A DNA stretch of 64,000 bases, taken from positions 1 through 64,000 of the forward strand of contig CAWKDV010000003.1 in assembly GCA_963848495.1 (NCBI GenBank), in the 5' to 3' direction. The translations under genes and the position numbers were made by a program. Source of the stretch: JAICJR01 sp963848495. Its GTDB lineage: Bacteria; Actinomycetota; Thermoleophilia; Solirubrobacterales; Thermoleophilaceae. Below the pieces are notes generated by a model. That model saw nothing but the letters and a program-made list of their open reading frames with translations. It did not search any database and had not been told where the DNA came from. How positions within the stretch are numbered: the first letter of the stretch is position 1; each line of letters opens with the position of its first letter. This document shows positions 8,647 to 16,509 of the stretch, in pieces.

Positions 8647-9999
8647 ATGCCGATAGCGACCGCGATGGCCGACATCGCGGCGGGTCTACCGAAGCGAAAA
8701 GTCCTCGCGCCCAGGCTCAGGTCGTTCGGAGACGACCGGCTGGGCCGGCTTGCCGCGGCAGGCGACAAGCGGGCGTTCGCGGTCGTCTACGAGCGCCATC
8801 ACCAGGCGCTCTACCGCTACTGCCGCTCGCTTCTGGGCAGTCCGGACGACGCCGCCGACGCCCTCCAGAACACGATGGCCGCCGCACTGCGTGGCCTCGA
8901 GGGCGAGACGCGGCAGATCCGGCTCAAGCCGTGGCTGTTCCGGATCGCCCACAACGAGTGCGTCACGCTCCTGCGCACGCGCCGCCCGGAGGTGGCCATC
9001 GACGAGTCGCTGGAGCTGGAGGCCGCGAATGGAGACGAGGCCGCTGTCCGCGAGCGGCTGCGCCAGCTCATGGCCGATCTCCAGGAGCTCACGCCGCACC
9101 AGCGCGGCGCGCTCGTCATGCGGGAGCTCAGCTCGCTGAGCTACGACGAGGTCGCCCTCGTTCTGGGCGGCTCCCCGGCGGCCGCGCGACAGACGGTCTA
9201 CGAGGCGCGCAGCGCGCTGCACGAGCTGGCGGAGGGGCGAGCCATGGAGTGTGAGAGCGTCCGCCGCGCGCTCTCCGACAACGACGGCCGCGTGCTGCGC
9301 GGGCGCAAGCTTCGCGCCCATCTGCGCGCCTGCGGCTTCTGCCGCGACTTCCGCGAACTCATCCGGACCCGCAGGCACGACCTGGCGTGCCTGGCGCCGC
9401 CGCTCCCCGTCGCGCTCGCGGGCGGCGCCGCCGCCGGCAAGGCGTTCCTCGCCTCGGGCCTGGCGAAGGGCTGCGCCGCCGTGGCGTGCACCGCCGCCGT
9501 GGCCGGTGGAACGGTCGAGGCCGTGAGCGTGGCGGAGCACGCGCCGAAGCCGGCGCACCACGTGAAGAAGCACCACAAGGCGCACCAGGCGGCCAGGAGG
9601 ACGGCGAAGCCCGCCATCGCGCCGGTCGTCGTCAAGAGCGCTCCCGTTGCGGCCTCGACCATGAGGCGGACGCCCGCCCAGGCGGCGAAGCCTGTGAAGC
9701 ACCACCTGCACCGCCACGGCGCGCGCGCCGGACACCGCGGGCACAAGAAGCACCCGCAGCTCTCGTTCCGCCAGGGCGCCGCGCCGTTCCACGGTGGCAC
9801 GCACCACCACAAGGCAAAGCCCGAGAACCGTCCCCGGCATCGCTTCGCGCAGGACGGCACCGGTCACGAACAGCGCTTCGGTGACCGCCAGGGCACGCCG
9901 CGCCACCACGGCGACGGCCACCGCCACGGCGGAGGAGAGCACCAGCGGCCCTCGCCGAAGCCTGGCGCCCGAGGCAACCCGCTACGCCGGATCGCTTAG
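8647..9999 (+). CDS. ECF-type sigma factor fused to zinc-finger anti-sigma domain and His-rich tail
   Basis: 450 residues. Sigma region 2 at about 35-105 (YERHHQALYRYCRSLLG), region 4 at about 130-185 (ELTPHQRGALVMREL, then LSYDEVALVLGGSPAAARQ). A zf-HC2-like module follows at 200-240, ending HLRACGFCRDF (the HxxxCxxC zinc motif of ZAS anti-sigma factors). A hydrophobic segment near 250-285 may span the membrane, and the last 160 residues are His/Lys/Pro-rich. An internal in-frame ATG at 9244 has GGAGGGG 6 bases upstream and could yield free anti-sigma. Normally sigma and anti-sigma are separate genes. Its stop TAG is part of the next gene's -10 box. ATG 8665 is an alternative start. Confidence 0.8.
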   Translation: MPIATAMADIAAGLPKRKVLAPRLRSFGDDRLGRLAAAGDKRAFAVVYERHHQALYRYCRSLLGSPDDAADALQNTMAAALRGLEGETRQIRLKPWLFRIAHNECVTLLRTRRPEVAIDESLELEAANGDEAAVRERLRQLMADLQELTPHQRGALVMRELSSLSYDEVALVLGGSPAAARQTVYEARSALHELAEGRAMECESVRRALSDNDGRVLRGRKLRAHLRACGFCRDFRELIRTRRHDLACLAPPLPVALAGGAAAGKAFLASGLAKGCAAVACTAAVAGGTVEAVSVAEHAPKPAHHVKKHHKAHQAARRTAKPAIAPVVVKSAPVAASTMRRTPAQAAKPVKHHLHRHGARAGHRGHKKHPQLSFRQGAAPFHGGTHHHKAKPENRPRHRFAQDGTGHEQRFGDRQGTPRHHGDGHRHGGGEHQRPSPKPGARGNPLRRIA

Positions 10000-10002
10000 G
10001 CT
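9997..10002 (+). promoter_or_regulatory. -10 box TAGGCT for leaderless quinone reductase
   Basis: TAGGCT includes the stop codon of the sigma-factor gene and lies 8 bases before the GTG at 10011. Confidence 0.55.
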
Positions 10003-10010
10003 GCCGCGCG

Positions 10011-11030
10011 GTGCGCGCGCTCGTGATCACCAAGCACGGCGGGCCCGAGGTGCTTCAGGTCGAGGAACGCCCCGATCCGGCGCCCGGGCCCGGGGAGGTC
10101 CGCATCGCGGTGAAGGCCGCGGGGATCAACTTCGCCGACCTGCTGGCCCGCGTCGGCCTCTACGCGGACGCGCCGAAGCCGCCCTGCGTGATCGGCTACG
10201 AGGTGGCCGGCGAGGTGGACGCAGTCGGCGAGGGCGTGGAGGGCATCTCCGTCGGCGACCGCGTGATGGCCGGCACCCGCTTCGGCGGCTACGCCGAGCT
10301 GGCCGTCGCCTCGGCCGAGGGCGTGCTGCCGCTGCCGCCCGACTGGAGCTTCGAGGAGGGCGCGTCGCTGCCGGTCGTCTACGCGACCGCCTACGCGGCG
10401 CTGATCCGCTACGGCTCGCTCCGGGCCGGCGAGCGGCTGCTGCTCCAGGCGGCCGCGGGCGGCGTGGGCATCGCCTGCACCCAGATCGCGGGGCACCTGG
10501 GCGCGGAGATCTTCGGCACGGCGTCGGCCTCCAAGCACGAGGCCATCCGCGGCTTCGGCGTGGACCACGCGATCGACTACCGCACGCAGGACTTCGCCGC
10601 CGAGGTGCGCCGCATCAGCGGCGAGAAGACGCCGCTCGACCTGATCGTCGACGGCATCGGCGGCTCCAGCTTCAGAAAGGGCTACTCGCTGCTCAGCGCG
10701 GGCGGCAGGATGGTCTGTATCGGCGCCTCCGCGGTGCTCGAGGGCGAGCGGCGCAACATCGTGCACGCCGTGCGCACGGTGGCGAGCATGCCGCGCTTCA
10801 ACGTCCTCAAGATGATGTCCCAGTCTCGCGCCGTGATCGGCCTCAACATGCTGAAGGTCTGGGACGCCCACGGGCAGTCGCCCGAGGACGCGGCGGCGCT
10901 CGGGGAGCTGCTGCGCTCAGGCGCGATCAGGCCGGTCGTCTCCGAGTCGTTCCCACTCGAGCGCGGCGGCGACGCACACCGCTTCGTAGCCGAGCGCAAG
11001 AACATCGGCAAGGTCGTTCTGAGCGTGTAG
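10011..11030 (+). CDS. NADPH:quinone oxidoreductase, MDR (zeta-crystallin-like) family
   Basis: 339 residues. Medium-chain reductase/dehydrogenase fold: GroES-like N-terminal domain (INFADLLARVGLY, GYEVAGEVDAVGEGV) and a Rossmann domain with AAAGGVGIACTQIA near residues 150-163. The structural zinc cysteines of alcohol dehydrogenases are absent, so this is the zinc-free quinone oxidoreductase subgroup, which reduces quinones or enones with NADPH. The true substrate is unknown. Stands alone between leaderless promoters. GTG start chosen from the -10 spacing and the conserved RALVITKHGGPEVL opening. Confidence 0.87.
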   Translation: MRALVITKHGGPEVLQVEERPDPAPGPGEVRIAVKAAGINFADLLARVGLYADAPKPPCVIGYEVAGEVDAVGEGVEGISVGDRVMAGTRFGGYAELAVASAEGVLPLPPDWSFEEGASLPVVYATAYAALIRYGSLRAGERLLLQAAAGGVGIACTQIAGHLGAEIFGTASASKHEAIRGFGVDHAIDYRTQDFAAEVRRISGEKTPLDLIVDGIGGSSFRKGYSLLSAGGRMVCIGASAVLEGERRNIVHAVRTVASMPRFNVLKMMSQSRAVIGLNMLKVWDAHGQSPEDAAALGELLRSGAIRPVVSESFPLERGGDAHRFVAERKNIGKVVLSV

Positions 11031-11033
11031 CCT
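11028..11033 (+). promoter_or_regulatory. -10 box TAGCCT for the leuA leader
   Basis: TAGCCT lies 9 bases before the ATG of the leader peptide at 11043 and overlaps the stop of the upstream gene. Confidence 0.5.
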
Positions 11034-11042
11034 TAGCCGTCC

Positions 11043-11096
11043 ATGTCGCTCTCGCTCGACCTGCGACTTCTCCTCCTCCCCCTTCGGGGGGAATAG
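11043..11096 (+). CDS. leuL: Leu-rich leader peptide of leuA
   Basis: 17 residues, MSLSLDLRLLLLPLRGE, with eight leucines including four consecutive Leu codons (CTT CTC CTC CTC). It ends 67 bases before leuA. A short, Leu-codon-rich reading frame directly before 2-isopropylmalate synthase is the hallmark of ribosome-mediated leucine attenuation, known from Streptomyces, Corynebacterium and enteric bacteria. It appears leaderless, with -10 TAGCCT 9 bases upstream. No homolog search was possible; the call rests on composition and position. Confidence 0.75.
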   Translation: MSLSLDLRLLLLPLRGE

Positions 11097-11163
11097 CGCG
11101 TGGCGGCCGCGTAGCCGCAAACCGAGGAGAAAGCAGGGCGGGACACGAAAGGAAGAGGACGAC
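11063..11163 (+). promoter_or_regulatory. putative leucine attenuator region before leuA
   Basis: The Leu-codon run TTCTCCTC (about 11069-11076) is complementary to GAGGAGAA (11122-11129) just before the leuA ribosome site GGAAGAGG. A competing hairpin, CCCCC-TTC-GGGGG, spans the end of the leader peptide (11079-11091), and GCGGC/GCCGC pair around 11104-11118. Ribosome position on the Leu codons could therefore decide whether the leuA initiation region is free. No U-tract terminator is visible, so control would be translational or Rho-dependent. Structure is inferred by eye. Confidence 0.5.
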
Positions 11164-12753
11164 ATGGCTGAACCCGGTGTAAGACAGGAAGAGAACCGAG
11201 TACGGGTCTTCGACACGACCCTGCGCGACGGCGAGCAGTCGCCGGGCATCTCGCTGAACAAGCAGGAGAAGCTCGAGATCGCCCACCAGCTCGCGCGTCT
11301 GGGCGTGGACATCATCGAGGCGGGCTTCCCGATCGCCTCGCCGGGTGACTTCGAGGCGGTGCAGGCCATCGCGCGCGAGGTGCACGGCCCGGTGATCTGC
11401 GGCCTCGCCCGCACCGGCGTCCAGGACATCGACGCCGCCTGGAACGCCGTCAAGGACTCGGAGCGCCCGCGCATCCACACCTTCATCTCCACGAGCGACA
11501 TCCACATCACGCACCAGCTCCAGACCACGCGCGAGGACGTGAAGGGCCAGGCGCGCGCGGCCGTCGCCCACGCGAGGAGCTACTGCGACGACGTCGAGTT
11601 CTCGCCGATGGACGCCACCCGCTCGGAGCTCGAGTTCACCGCCGAGGTGCTGCAGATCGCGCTCGACGAGGGCGCCACCACGATCAACGTGCCGGACACG
11701 GTCGGCTATTCGATGCCGGATGAGTACGCGGCGATGTGGGCGGAGCTCTACCGGCTGGTGCCCGACCTCGCGGGCGTCACCACCTCCGTGCACTGCCACG
11801 ACGACCTCGGCCTGGCCGTGGCCAACTCTTTCGCCGGCCTCGTGGCCGGCTGCCGCCAGGTGGAGTGCGCGATCAACGGAATCGGCGAGCGCGCGGGCAA
11901 CGCGTCGCTCGAGGAGATCGTGATGCTGCTGCGCACGCGCGAGCAGGCGCACGGCCTCTGGACGGGCGTCGAGACCACCGAGATCGCCCGCACCAGCCGC
12001 CTCGTCTCGCGCCTCACCGGCTACCAGGTGCAGCCGAACAAGGCGATCGTGGGCCGCAACGCCTTCGCGCACGAGTCCGGCATCCACCAGGACGGCGTGC
12101 TGAAGGAGCGCACCACCTACGAGATCATGGACGCCACCACGATCGGGCTCGAGACGAACTCGCTCGTGCTCGGCAAGCACTCCGGCCGCCACGCCCTGCG
12201 CAACGCGCTGGAGGAGCTGGGCTTCGCCGTGGACGGCGCGGCGCTGAACGTCGCCTTCAAGCGCTTCAAGGAGCTGGCGGACAAGAAGAAGAAGGTCACC
12301 GCGCTCGACCTCGAGGCCATCGTGTCCGACCAGATGCGCGAGCTGCCGGCCGCCTTCCAGCTCGAGTCGTTCGAGGTCGAGGCGTCGTCCACGCGCTCCC
12401 CGCTCGCCAGCGCTCGCGTCCGGATGCCCAGCGGCGAGATCTCCGAGGGCAGCTTCACCGGTGACGGCCCGATCGACGCGTTCTTCAGCGCCCTGAACGC
12501 CGCCACCGGCTACGAGGCGCGGCTCAAGGAGTATCAGGTCAGCGCGGTGACGGGCGGGCGCGACGCGCTCGGCGAGGTCACGGTGTGGCTCGAGTACCGC
12601 GGCAAGGTGTCGTCCGGCCAGGGCGTGTCCACGGACATCCTCGAGGCGTCGGGCAAGGCCTACCTGCGCGCGCTCACGAACGCGCTGGCTGACTCGCCGG
12701 TGGCCGAGGCCGAGCACCACCTCGAAGAGGCCGCGCGCACGCCAACTCCGTAG
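11164..12753 (+). CDS. leuA: 2-isopropylmalate synthase
   Basis: 529 residues. Condenses acetyl-CoA with 2-ketoisovalerate, the first committed step of leucine synthesis. DRE-TIM barrel with FDTTLRDGEQSPG near 14-26, metal-binding VHCHDDLGLA, and NGIGERAGNASLEE; the C-terminal LeuA dimer/regulatory domain begins near residue 390 (LESFEVEAS) and normally binds leucine. Length and motifs match the LeuA1-type enzyme rather than homocitrate synthase. The ATG has GGAAGAGG upstream. It follows the Leu-rich leader and precedes an Fe-dependent dehydrogenase gene, while leuCDB lie 3.7 kb downstream. Confidence 0.95.
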   Translation: MAEPGVRQEENRVRVFDTTLRDGEQSPGISLNKQEKLEIAHQLARLGVDIIEAGFPIASPGDFEAVQAIAREVHGPVICGLARTGVQDIDAAWNAVKDSERPRIHTFISTSDIHITHQLQTTREDVKGQARAAVAHARSYCDDVEFSPMDATRSELEFTAEVLQIALDEGATTINVPDTVGYSMPDEYAAMWAELYRLVPDLAGVTTSVHCHDDLGLAVANSFAGLVAGCRQVECAINGIGERAGNASLEEIVMLLRTREQAHGLWTGVETTEIARTSRLVSRLTGYQVQPNKAIVGRNAFAHESGIHQDGVLKERTTYEIMDATTIGLETNSLVLGKHSGRHALRNALEELGFAVDGAALNVAFKRFKELADKKKKVTALDLEAIVSDQMRELPAAFQLESFEVEASSTRSPLASARVRMPSGEISEGSFTGDGPIDAFFSALNAATGYEARLKEYQVSAVTGGRDALGEVTVWLEYRGKVSSGQGVSTDILEASGKAYLRALTNALADSPVAEAEHHLEEAARTPTP

Positions 12754-12755
12754 CC

Positions 12756-13766
12756 TTGCGGGAGGACTTCACCTGGGTCGACGGCGAGCGCCTGGTGCGC
12801 TTCGGCCCGGATGCGCTCGGCGAGACGCCCCGCCTGCTCGGCGAGCGCGGCTTCGACGGCTATGCGCTGCTCACCACGCCCCGCGCCGAGTCGTCCGCGC
12901 CCGCGCTGGTGGACGGCGCAGCGGTGGTGCTCCACGTCCCGCCCGGGCCGGTGCCGGAGGCCGCCGCGGCCGTGCGCGAGGGGGCCGAGGGGCGGCCCCT
13001 GGTGGCGCTGGGCGGCGGCCGCGTGATCGACTCCGCCAAGGCGATCGCCGGTGCCGACGGCCTGACCTGTGCCGCCGTGCCCACCACGCTCTCGGGCGCG
13101 GAGATGACGCGCGTCCACCGGATGCCCGCCGGGGTGGCGCAGTTCACCCTCGTCCGCCCGGCGCTCGTGATCGCCGACCCGCGCCTCGTGGCCTCGGCGC
13201 CGATGCCCGAGCTGGCCGCCAGTGCGATGAACGCGCTCGGCCACGCCGTGGAGGCCCTCTACCACCCGCTGGCCAACCCGGTGAGCGACGCCGCGGGGCT
13301 CGAGGCGGCTGCGCTGATCGCCGCGGCGCTCGGCTCGCAGGAGCCGGACCGCACGAGGCTGGCGCTCGGGGCGCTCCTCGCGGGGTACGCGCTGGGCGCC
13401 ACCGGACTGCTCGTCCACCACATCGTCTGCCAGACGCTCGTGCGGCTGGCCGGGACCCCGCACGCGGAAACCAACGCCGTGATGCTGCCGCACTCGCTCC
13501 GCATGATGATCGTGCGCGTGCCGAAGACGCTCGGCCGCCTCGCCGTGGCGCTCGGCGCTGAGCGCGAGGACCCGGAGCGCGCGGTGGCCCTGACGGCCGT
13601 GCTGTCCGCCCGCTCGGGGGTCAGCACGCTGCGCGAGCTGGACGTGGAGTGGCCGCAGCTCGACGACGTGGTGCGGGCCGCGCTCGAGCGCCCGGACCTG
13701 CGCCTGACGCCGCAGCCGCCCGGGGCCCGCGAGCTCAAGGACCTGCTCGTAGCGGCCTACGGGTAG
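12756..13766 (+). CDS. iron-containing alcohol dehydrogenase family protein (maleylacetate reductase-like)
   Basis: 336 residues, TTG start 3 bases after the leuA stop. Family III (Fe-ADH) features: GGGRVIDSAKAIA for NAD(P), PTTLSGAEMT, and the metal-ligand region MNALGHAVEALYH with the later HHIVCQTLVRLAGTPHAE. Short length and the PTTLSGAE motif point to the maleylacetate reductase-like branch rather than glycerol dehydrogenase. Substrate unknown; the tight spacing to leuA suggests co-transcription but no obvious role in leucine synthesis. Confidence 0.75.
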   Translation: MREDFTWVDGERLVRFGPDALGETPRLLGERGFDGYALLTTPRAESSAPALVDGAAVVLHVPPGPVPEAAAAVREGAEGRPLVALGGGRVIDSAKAIAGADGLTCAAVPTTLSGAEMTRVHRMPAGVAQFTLVRPALVIADPRLVASAPMPELAASAMNALGHAVEALYHPLANPVSDAAGLEAAALIAAALGSQEPDRTRLALGALLAGYALGATGLLVHHIVCQTLVRLAGTPHAETNAVMLPHSLRMMIVRVPKTLGRLAVALGAEREDPERAVALTAVLSARSGVSTLRELDVEWPQLDDVVRAALERPDLRLTPQPPGARELKDLLVAAYG

Positions 13767-13844
13767 TTGGCGCAACCGCCTGGCGTGCGGCACCCGGACC
13801 TGGGTATGACAGAGGCCGTACCCGAATGAGGACAGGGAGGTTCC

Positions 13845-13982
13845 ATGCTCTGGTTGATAGTGGGAATCGTGTTGCTCGTGATCGCCGTCGCTGGTGGAGC
13901 CATCATCCACCCGATTCTGTTCGTGCTGGCGATCCTCGCCCTGGCGGCGTTCTTCTTCGGCCGCCGCGGCACCGCGTACTAG
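13845..13982 (+). CDS. small hydrophobic membrane protein
   Basis: 45 residues, MLWLIVGIVLLVIAV at the start, two hydrophobic stretches separated by an Ile-His-Pro turn, and a basic-polar end FFGRRGTAY. The ATG has GGGAGG 5 bases upstream, and TATGAC at 13805-13810 could be a -10. Small two-helix membrane proteins of this kind are common in actinobacteria and have no known function. Confidence 0.6.
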   Translation: MLWLIVGIVLLVIAVAGGAIIHPILFVLAILALAAFFFGRRGTAY

Positions 13983-13989
13983 GAGGCCT

Positions 13990-14250
13990 TCAGTCCCCGT
14001 CTGGCCAACGGCCGTGCTCATCGAAGTAGCGACGGGCCGCTTCCTCCCGATCGCGCTGGCCGTCCTCGGTGCCCATGCGGAGGAGCATGTTGAACAGGAG
14101 AACGGCCACTCCGGCGCCGGTGAAGAGGGCCCAGCCCTCCCAGCCGGCGCCCGTGGGGCCTGAGCCGGTGGCCAGGACGATCTGCCCGGTGAGGATGAGT
14201 GCGGCGGGGATCCCGTACCGCACGGCGATCAGAAGGGCTGACTTCCCCAT
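13990..14250 (-). CDS. hypothetical membrane protein, two TM helices
   Basis: 86 residues. Two hydrophobic segments (ALLIAVRYGIPAALILTG near 5-22 and WALFTGAGVAVLLFNMLL near 41-58) followed by a charged cytoplasmic-type tail RREEAARRYFDEHGRWPD. No family recognised. The ATG at 14250 is chosen because a minus-strand -10 box TAGCCT lies 7 bases upstream. Convergent with the small membrane gene at 13845, ending 7 bases from its stop. Confidence 0.6.
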   Translation of the reverse strand: MGKSALLIAVRYGIPAALILTGQIVLATGSGPTGAGWEGWALFTGAGVAVLLFNMLLRMGTEDGQRDREEAARRYFDEHGRWPDGD

Positions 14251-14257
14251 GGCTCTG

Positions 14258-14263
14258 AGGCTA
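14258..14263 (-). promoter_or_regulatory. -10 box TAGCCT for leaderless membrane protein gene
   Basis: Reading on the minus strand, TAGCCT lies 7 bases before the ATG at 14250. Confidence 0.5.
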
Positions 14264-14302
14264 CCCCGCCGGCGAGGCGTCACGCCCGCGATCGCGGCGA
14301 GC

Positions 14303-14308
14303 TAGGCT
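14303..14308 (+). promoter_or_regulatory. -10 box TAGGCT for leaderless acyl-CoA ligase
   Basis: TAGGCT lies 6 bases before the ATG at 14315; only 40 bases separate it from the divergent -10 box at 14258-14263. Confidence 0.55.
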
Positions 14309-14314
14309 GCGCCC

Positions 14315-15889
14315 ATGGACGGCTTGATGATGGATTACCCGCTGCTCGTTCGCCACGTGGCCGAGCGGGCCGAAACGGTGTTCCCGGAGCGCGAGGTTGT
14401 GAGCCGTACGAGGGACGGCATCGAGCGTTCCACGTACCGGCAGGTGGCCGAGCGCGCCAGGCGCCTCGCCAGCTCGCTGGAGCGCATGGGGGTGAGACCG
14501 GGGGACCGGGTGGCCACCTTCGGCTGGAACTCGCTCAGGCACCTCGAGCTCTACCTGGCCGTGCCGAGCATGGGAGCCGTGCTCCACACCCTCAACATCC
14601 GCCTCTTCGAGGACGACCTGCGCTACATCGTCGGGCACGCCGAGGACCGGATCATCTTCCTCGACGCCTCGCTGGCCGGAGTGATGCCGAAGTTCGAGGG
14701 CGTGGAGCGCGAGGTGCTGATGCCGGACGCCGAGGGAGAGCGCGAGGGCGCGCTCGACTACGAGGAGCTGATCGCAGCCGGAGACCCCGGCTTCGAGTTC
14801 CCCGACCTCGACGAGCGCAGCGCCGCGGCCATGTGCTACACGAGCGGCACGACGGGCCGGCCGAAGGGCGTCGTCTACTCGCACCGTTCCACGATCCTCC
14901 ACTCGCTGGCGGTGGGCCTGCCGGACGCGATGGACATCCGCCAGGCCGATTCGGTGATGCCGATCGTCCCGATGTTCCACGCCAACGCCTGGGGCATCCC
15001 CTACGCCGCCGCGCTCGCCGGCGCGCGGCACGTCTACCCGGGCCCGCGCATGCTGCCGCAGGACCTGGCCGACCTGATCGCGTCCGAGGGCGTGACCATG
15101 AGCGGCGGCGTGCCCACGGTCTGGCAGGGCATGCTCCAGCTCGAGCCGGAGCCCGACCTCTCGAGCCTGCGTCACATCCTGTGCGGCGGGTCGGCGGTGC
15201 CCGAGAGTCTGACCCGGGCGTTCGACAAGAAGTTCGGCGTCCGGATCGTCCAGGGCTGGGGAATGACCGAGACCAGCCCGCTCGCCTCGGTGTCGCGCGT
15301 TCCCGCCGAGCTCGACCTGGACGAGGACGAGCGCTACGCGGTGCGCGCCTGCCAGGGGCGGGTGCTGCCGCTGGTGGACTACCGGATCGACGAGGAGACA
15401 GGCGGCGAGCTGCAGGTCCGCGGCGCGTGGGTGGCCCGCGCCTACTACGGCGACCCGGCCACGGGGGAGAAGTTCACCGAGGACGGCTGGCTGCGCACCG
15501 GGGACGTGGCCGAGCTGCGTCACAGCTCCTACATCAAGCTCGTCGACCGCACCAAGGACCTCGTGAAGTCGGGCGGCGAGTGGATCTCGTCGGTCGAGCT
15601 CGAGAACGAGATCATGGCCCACCCCGACGTGATCGAGGCGGCCGTGATCGCGGTGCCCGACGAGCGCTGGGGCGAGCGGCCCTGTGCCTGCGTCGTGCTC
15701 AAGGAGGGCTCCACGGCCGACGAGGAGGCTATCCTCGAGCACCTGCGGCCGCGCGTGGCCAAGTGGTGGCTGCCGGACCGGATCGAGTTCATCGAAGAGG
15801 TGCCGAAGACCTCGGTCGGCAAGTTCGACAAGAAGGTGCTGCGCGGCCAGTTCGCCGAGCAGCTCGAGCCGCAGGAGGCCCCCGGCTAG
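14315..15889 (+). CDS. acyl-CoA synthetase (AMP-forming), medium/long-chain
   Basis: 524 residues, ANL superfamily. ATP-binding motif CYTSGTTGRPKGVVYSH near 172, MFHANAWGIPYAA, QGWGMTETSPLAS, GWLRTGDVAEL and the hinge DRTKDLVKSGGEWISSVELE; C-terminal catalytic Lys in PKTSVGKFDKK. These features match the fatty-acyl-CoA ligase FadD/AlkK-like group, which activates fatty acids for degradation or lipid synthesis. Chain-length preference cannot be read. Single gene with its own leaderless promoter. Confidence 0.87.
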   Translation: MDGLMMDYPLLVRHVAERAETVFPEREVVSRTRDGIERSTYRQVAERARRLASSLERMGVRPGDRVATFGWNSLRHLELYLAVPSMGAVLHTLNIRLFEDDLRYIVGHAEDRIIFLDASLAGVMPKFEGVEREVLMPDAEGEREGALDYEELIAAGDPGFEFPDLDERSAAAMCYTSGTTGRPKGVVYSHRSTILHSLAVGLPDAMDIRQADSVMPIVPMFHANAWGIPYAAALAGARHVYPGPRMLPQDLADLIASEGVTMSGGVPTVWQGMLQLEPEPDLSSLRHILCGGSAVPESLTRAFDKKFGVRIVQGWGMTETSPLASVSRVPAELDLDEDERYAVRACQGRVLPLVDYRIDEETGGELQVRGAWVARAYYGDPATGEKFTEDGWLRTGDVAELRHSSYIKLVDRTKDLVKSGGEWISSVELENEIMAHPDVIEAAVIAVPDERWGERPCACVVLKEGSTADEEAILEHLRPRVAKWWLPDRIEFIEEVPKTSVGKFDKKVLRGQFAEQLEPQEAPG

Positions 15890-15915
15890 TCACGGACAAA
15901 CGTCCGTGATAACGT
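15890..15915 (+). promoter_or_regulatory. operator-like palindrome and -10 box of the XRE-leu operon
   Basis: TCACGGAC (15890-15897), AAAC, GTCCGTGA (15902-15909): a perfect 8-bp inverted repeat that abuts the -10 box TAACGT (15910-15915), which lies 7 bases before the GTG at 15923. The palindrome covers the -35 to -10 region, an ideal place for repression, probably by the XRE protein encoded next. Confidence 0.65.
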
Positions 15916-15922
15916 ACGCCGC

Positions 15923-16508
15923 GTGGCTGTGAGCACCACCCAGAGCGCCGTCGGCCGTCGCGTGCGCCTGCTGCGCGAGGGGATGAACCTGTCGTTGCGC
16001 GATCTGGCGGAGCGCAGCGGCGTCTCGGCCCAGATGCTCAGCCAGGTCGAGCGCGGCGAGACCAGCCCGACGATCGCGGTGGCGGAACGCATCGCCGCGG
16101 GCCTCGAGCTCACGCTCTCGCAGCTGCTGCGCCTCGACGAGGGCGACGGCGTGAACGTCGTCCGCCTCGGCGAGCGCCGGGACGGCGGCGTCGCTGCCTA
16201 CGGGCATCGCTTCGAGGTGCTCACACCGCCGCTGCCGGGTCTGCGCAGCGAGGTCTCCGAGCACTTCCTGGCACCGGGCGGCTCCACCGGCCAGCGGGGC
16301 GACCCGCCGATTCACGAGGCCGGCAGCCGCGAGACGGCCGTGGTCACCCAGGGCGAAGCTGCGCCTGATCTGCGACGGCGCGCCCTACGACCTCTCCGAG
16401 GGCGACTGCGTGACCTTCGACGCCGACCTGCCGCACCACTTCGAGAACCCGGGCGAGAGTGACGCCCGCTTCTTCGCAATCGTGTCAGCCGGACTCAGAA
16501 GGAGCTGA
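15923..16508 (+). CDS. XRE-family regulator with C-terminal cupin domain, frameshifted
   Basis: N-terminal helix-turn-helix (residues about 8-63: RRVRLLREGMNLSLRDLAER, SGVSAQMLSQVERGETSPT) and a cupin domain from about residue 100. The frame breaks near 16355: removing one G restores GKLRLICDGAPYDLSEGD and LPHHFENPGESDARFFAIV, the expected cupin end, with stop at 16506-16508. As read, the frame continues to 16462 with a nonsense tail. The restored stop lies 1 base before leuC, whose ribosome site is inside this gene. This makes it the first gene of the leuCD operon and a likely leucine-operon or auto-regulator. GTG 15929 is an alternative start. Confidence 0.8.
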
Positions 16509-16509
16509 A

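Noticed and set aside
11164..12753. leuA as homocitrate or citramalate synthase
   Set aside because: Motifs and the Leu-rich leader fit 2-isopropylmalate synthase, and a separate cimA is at 21247.
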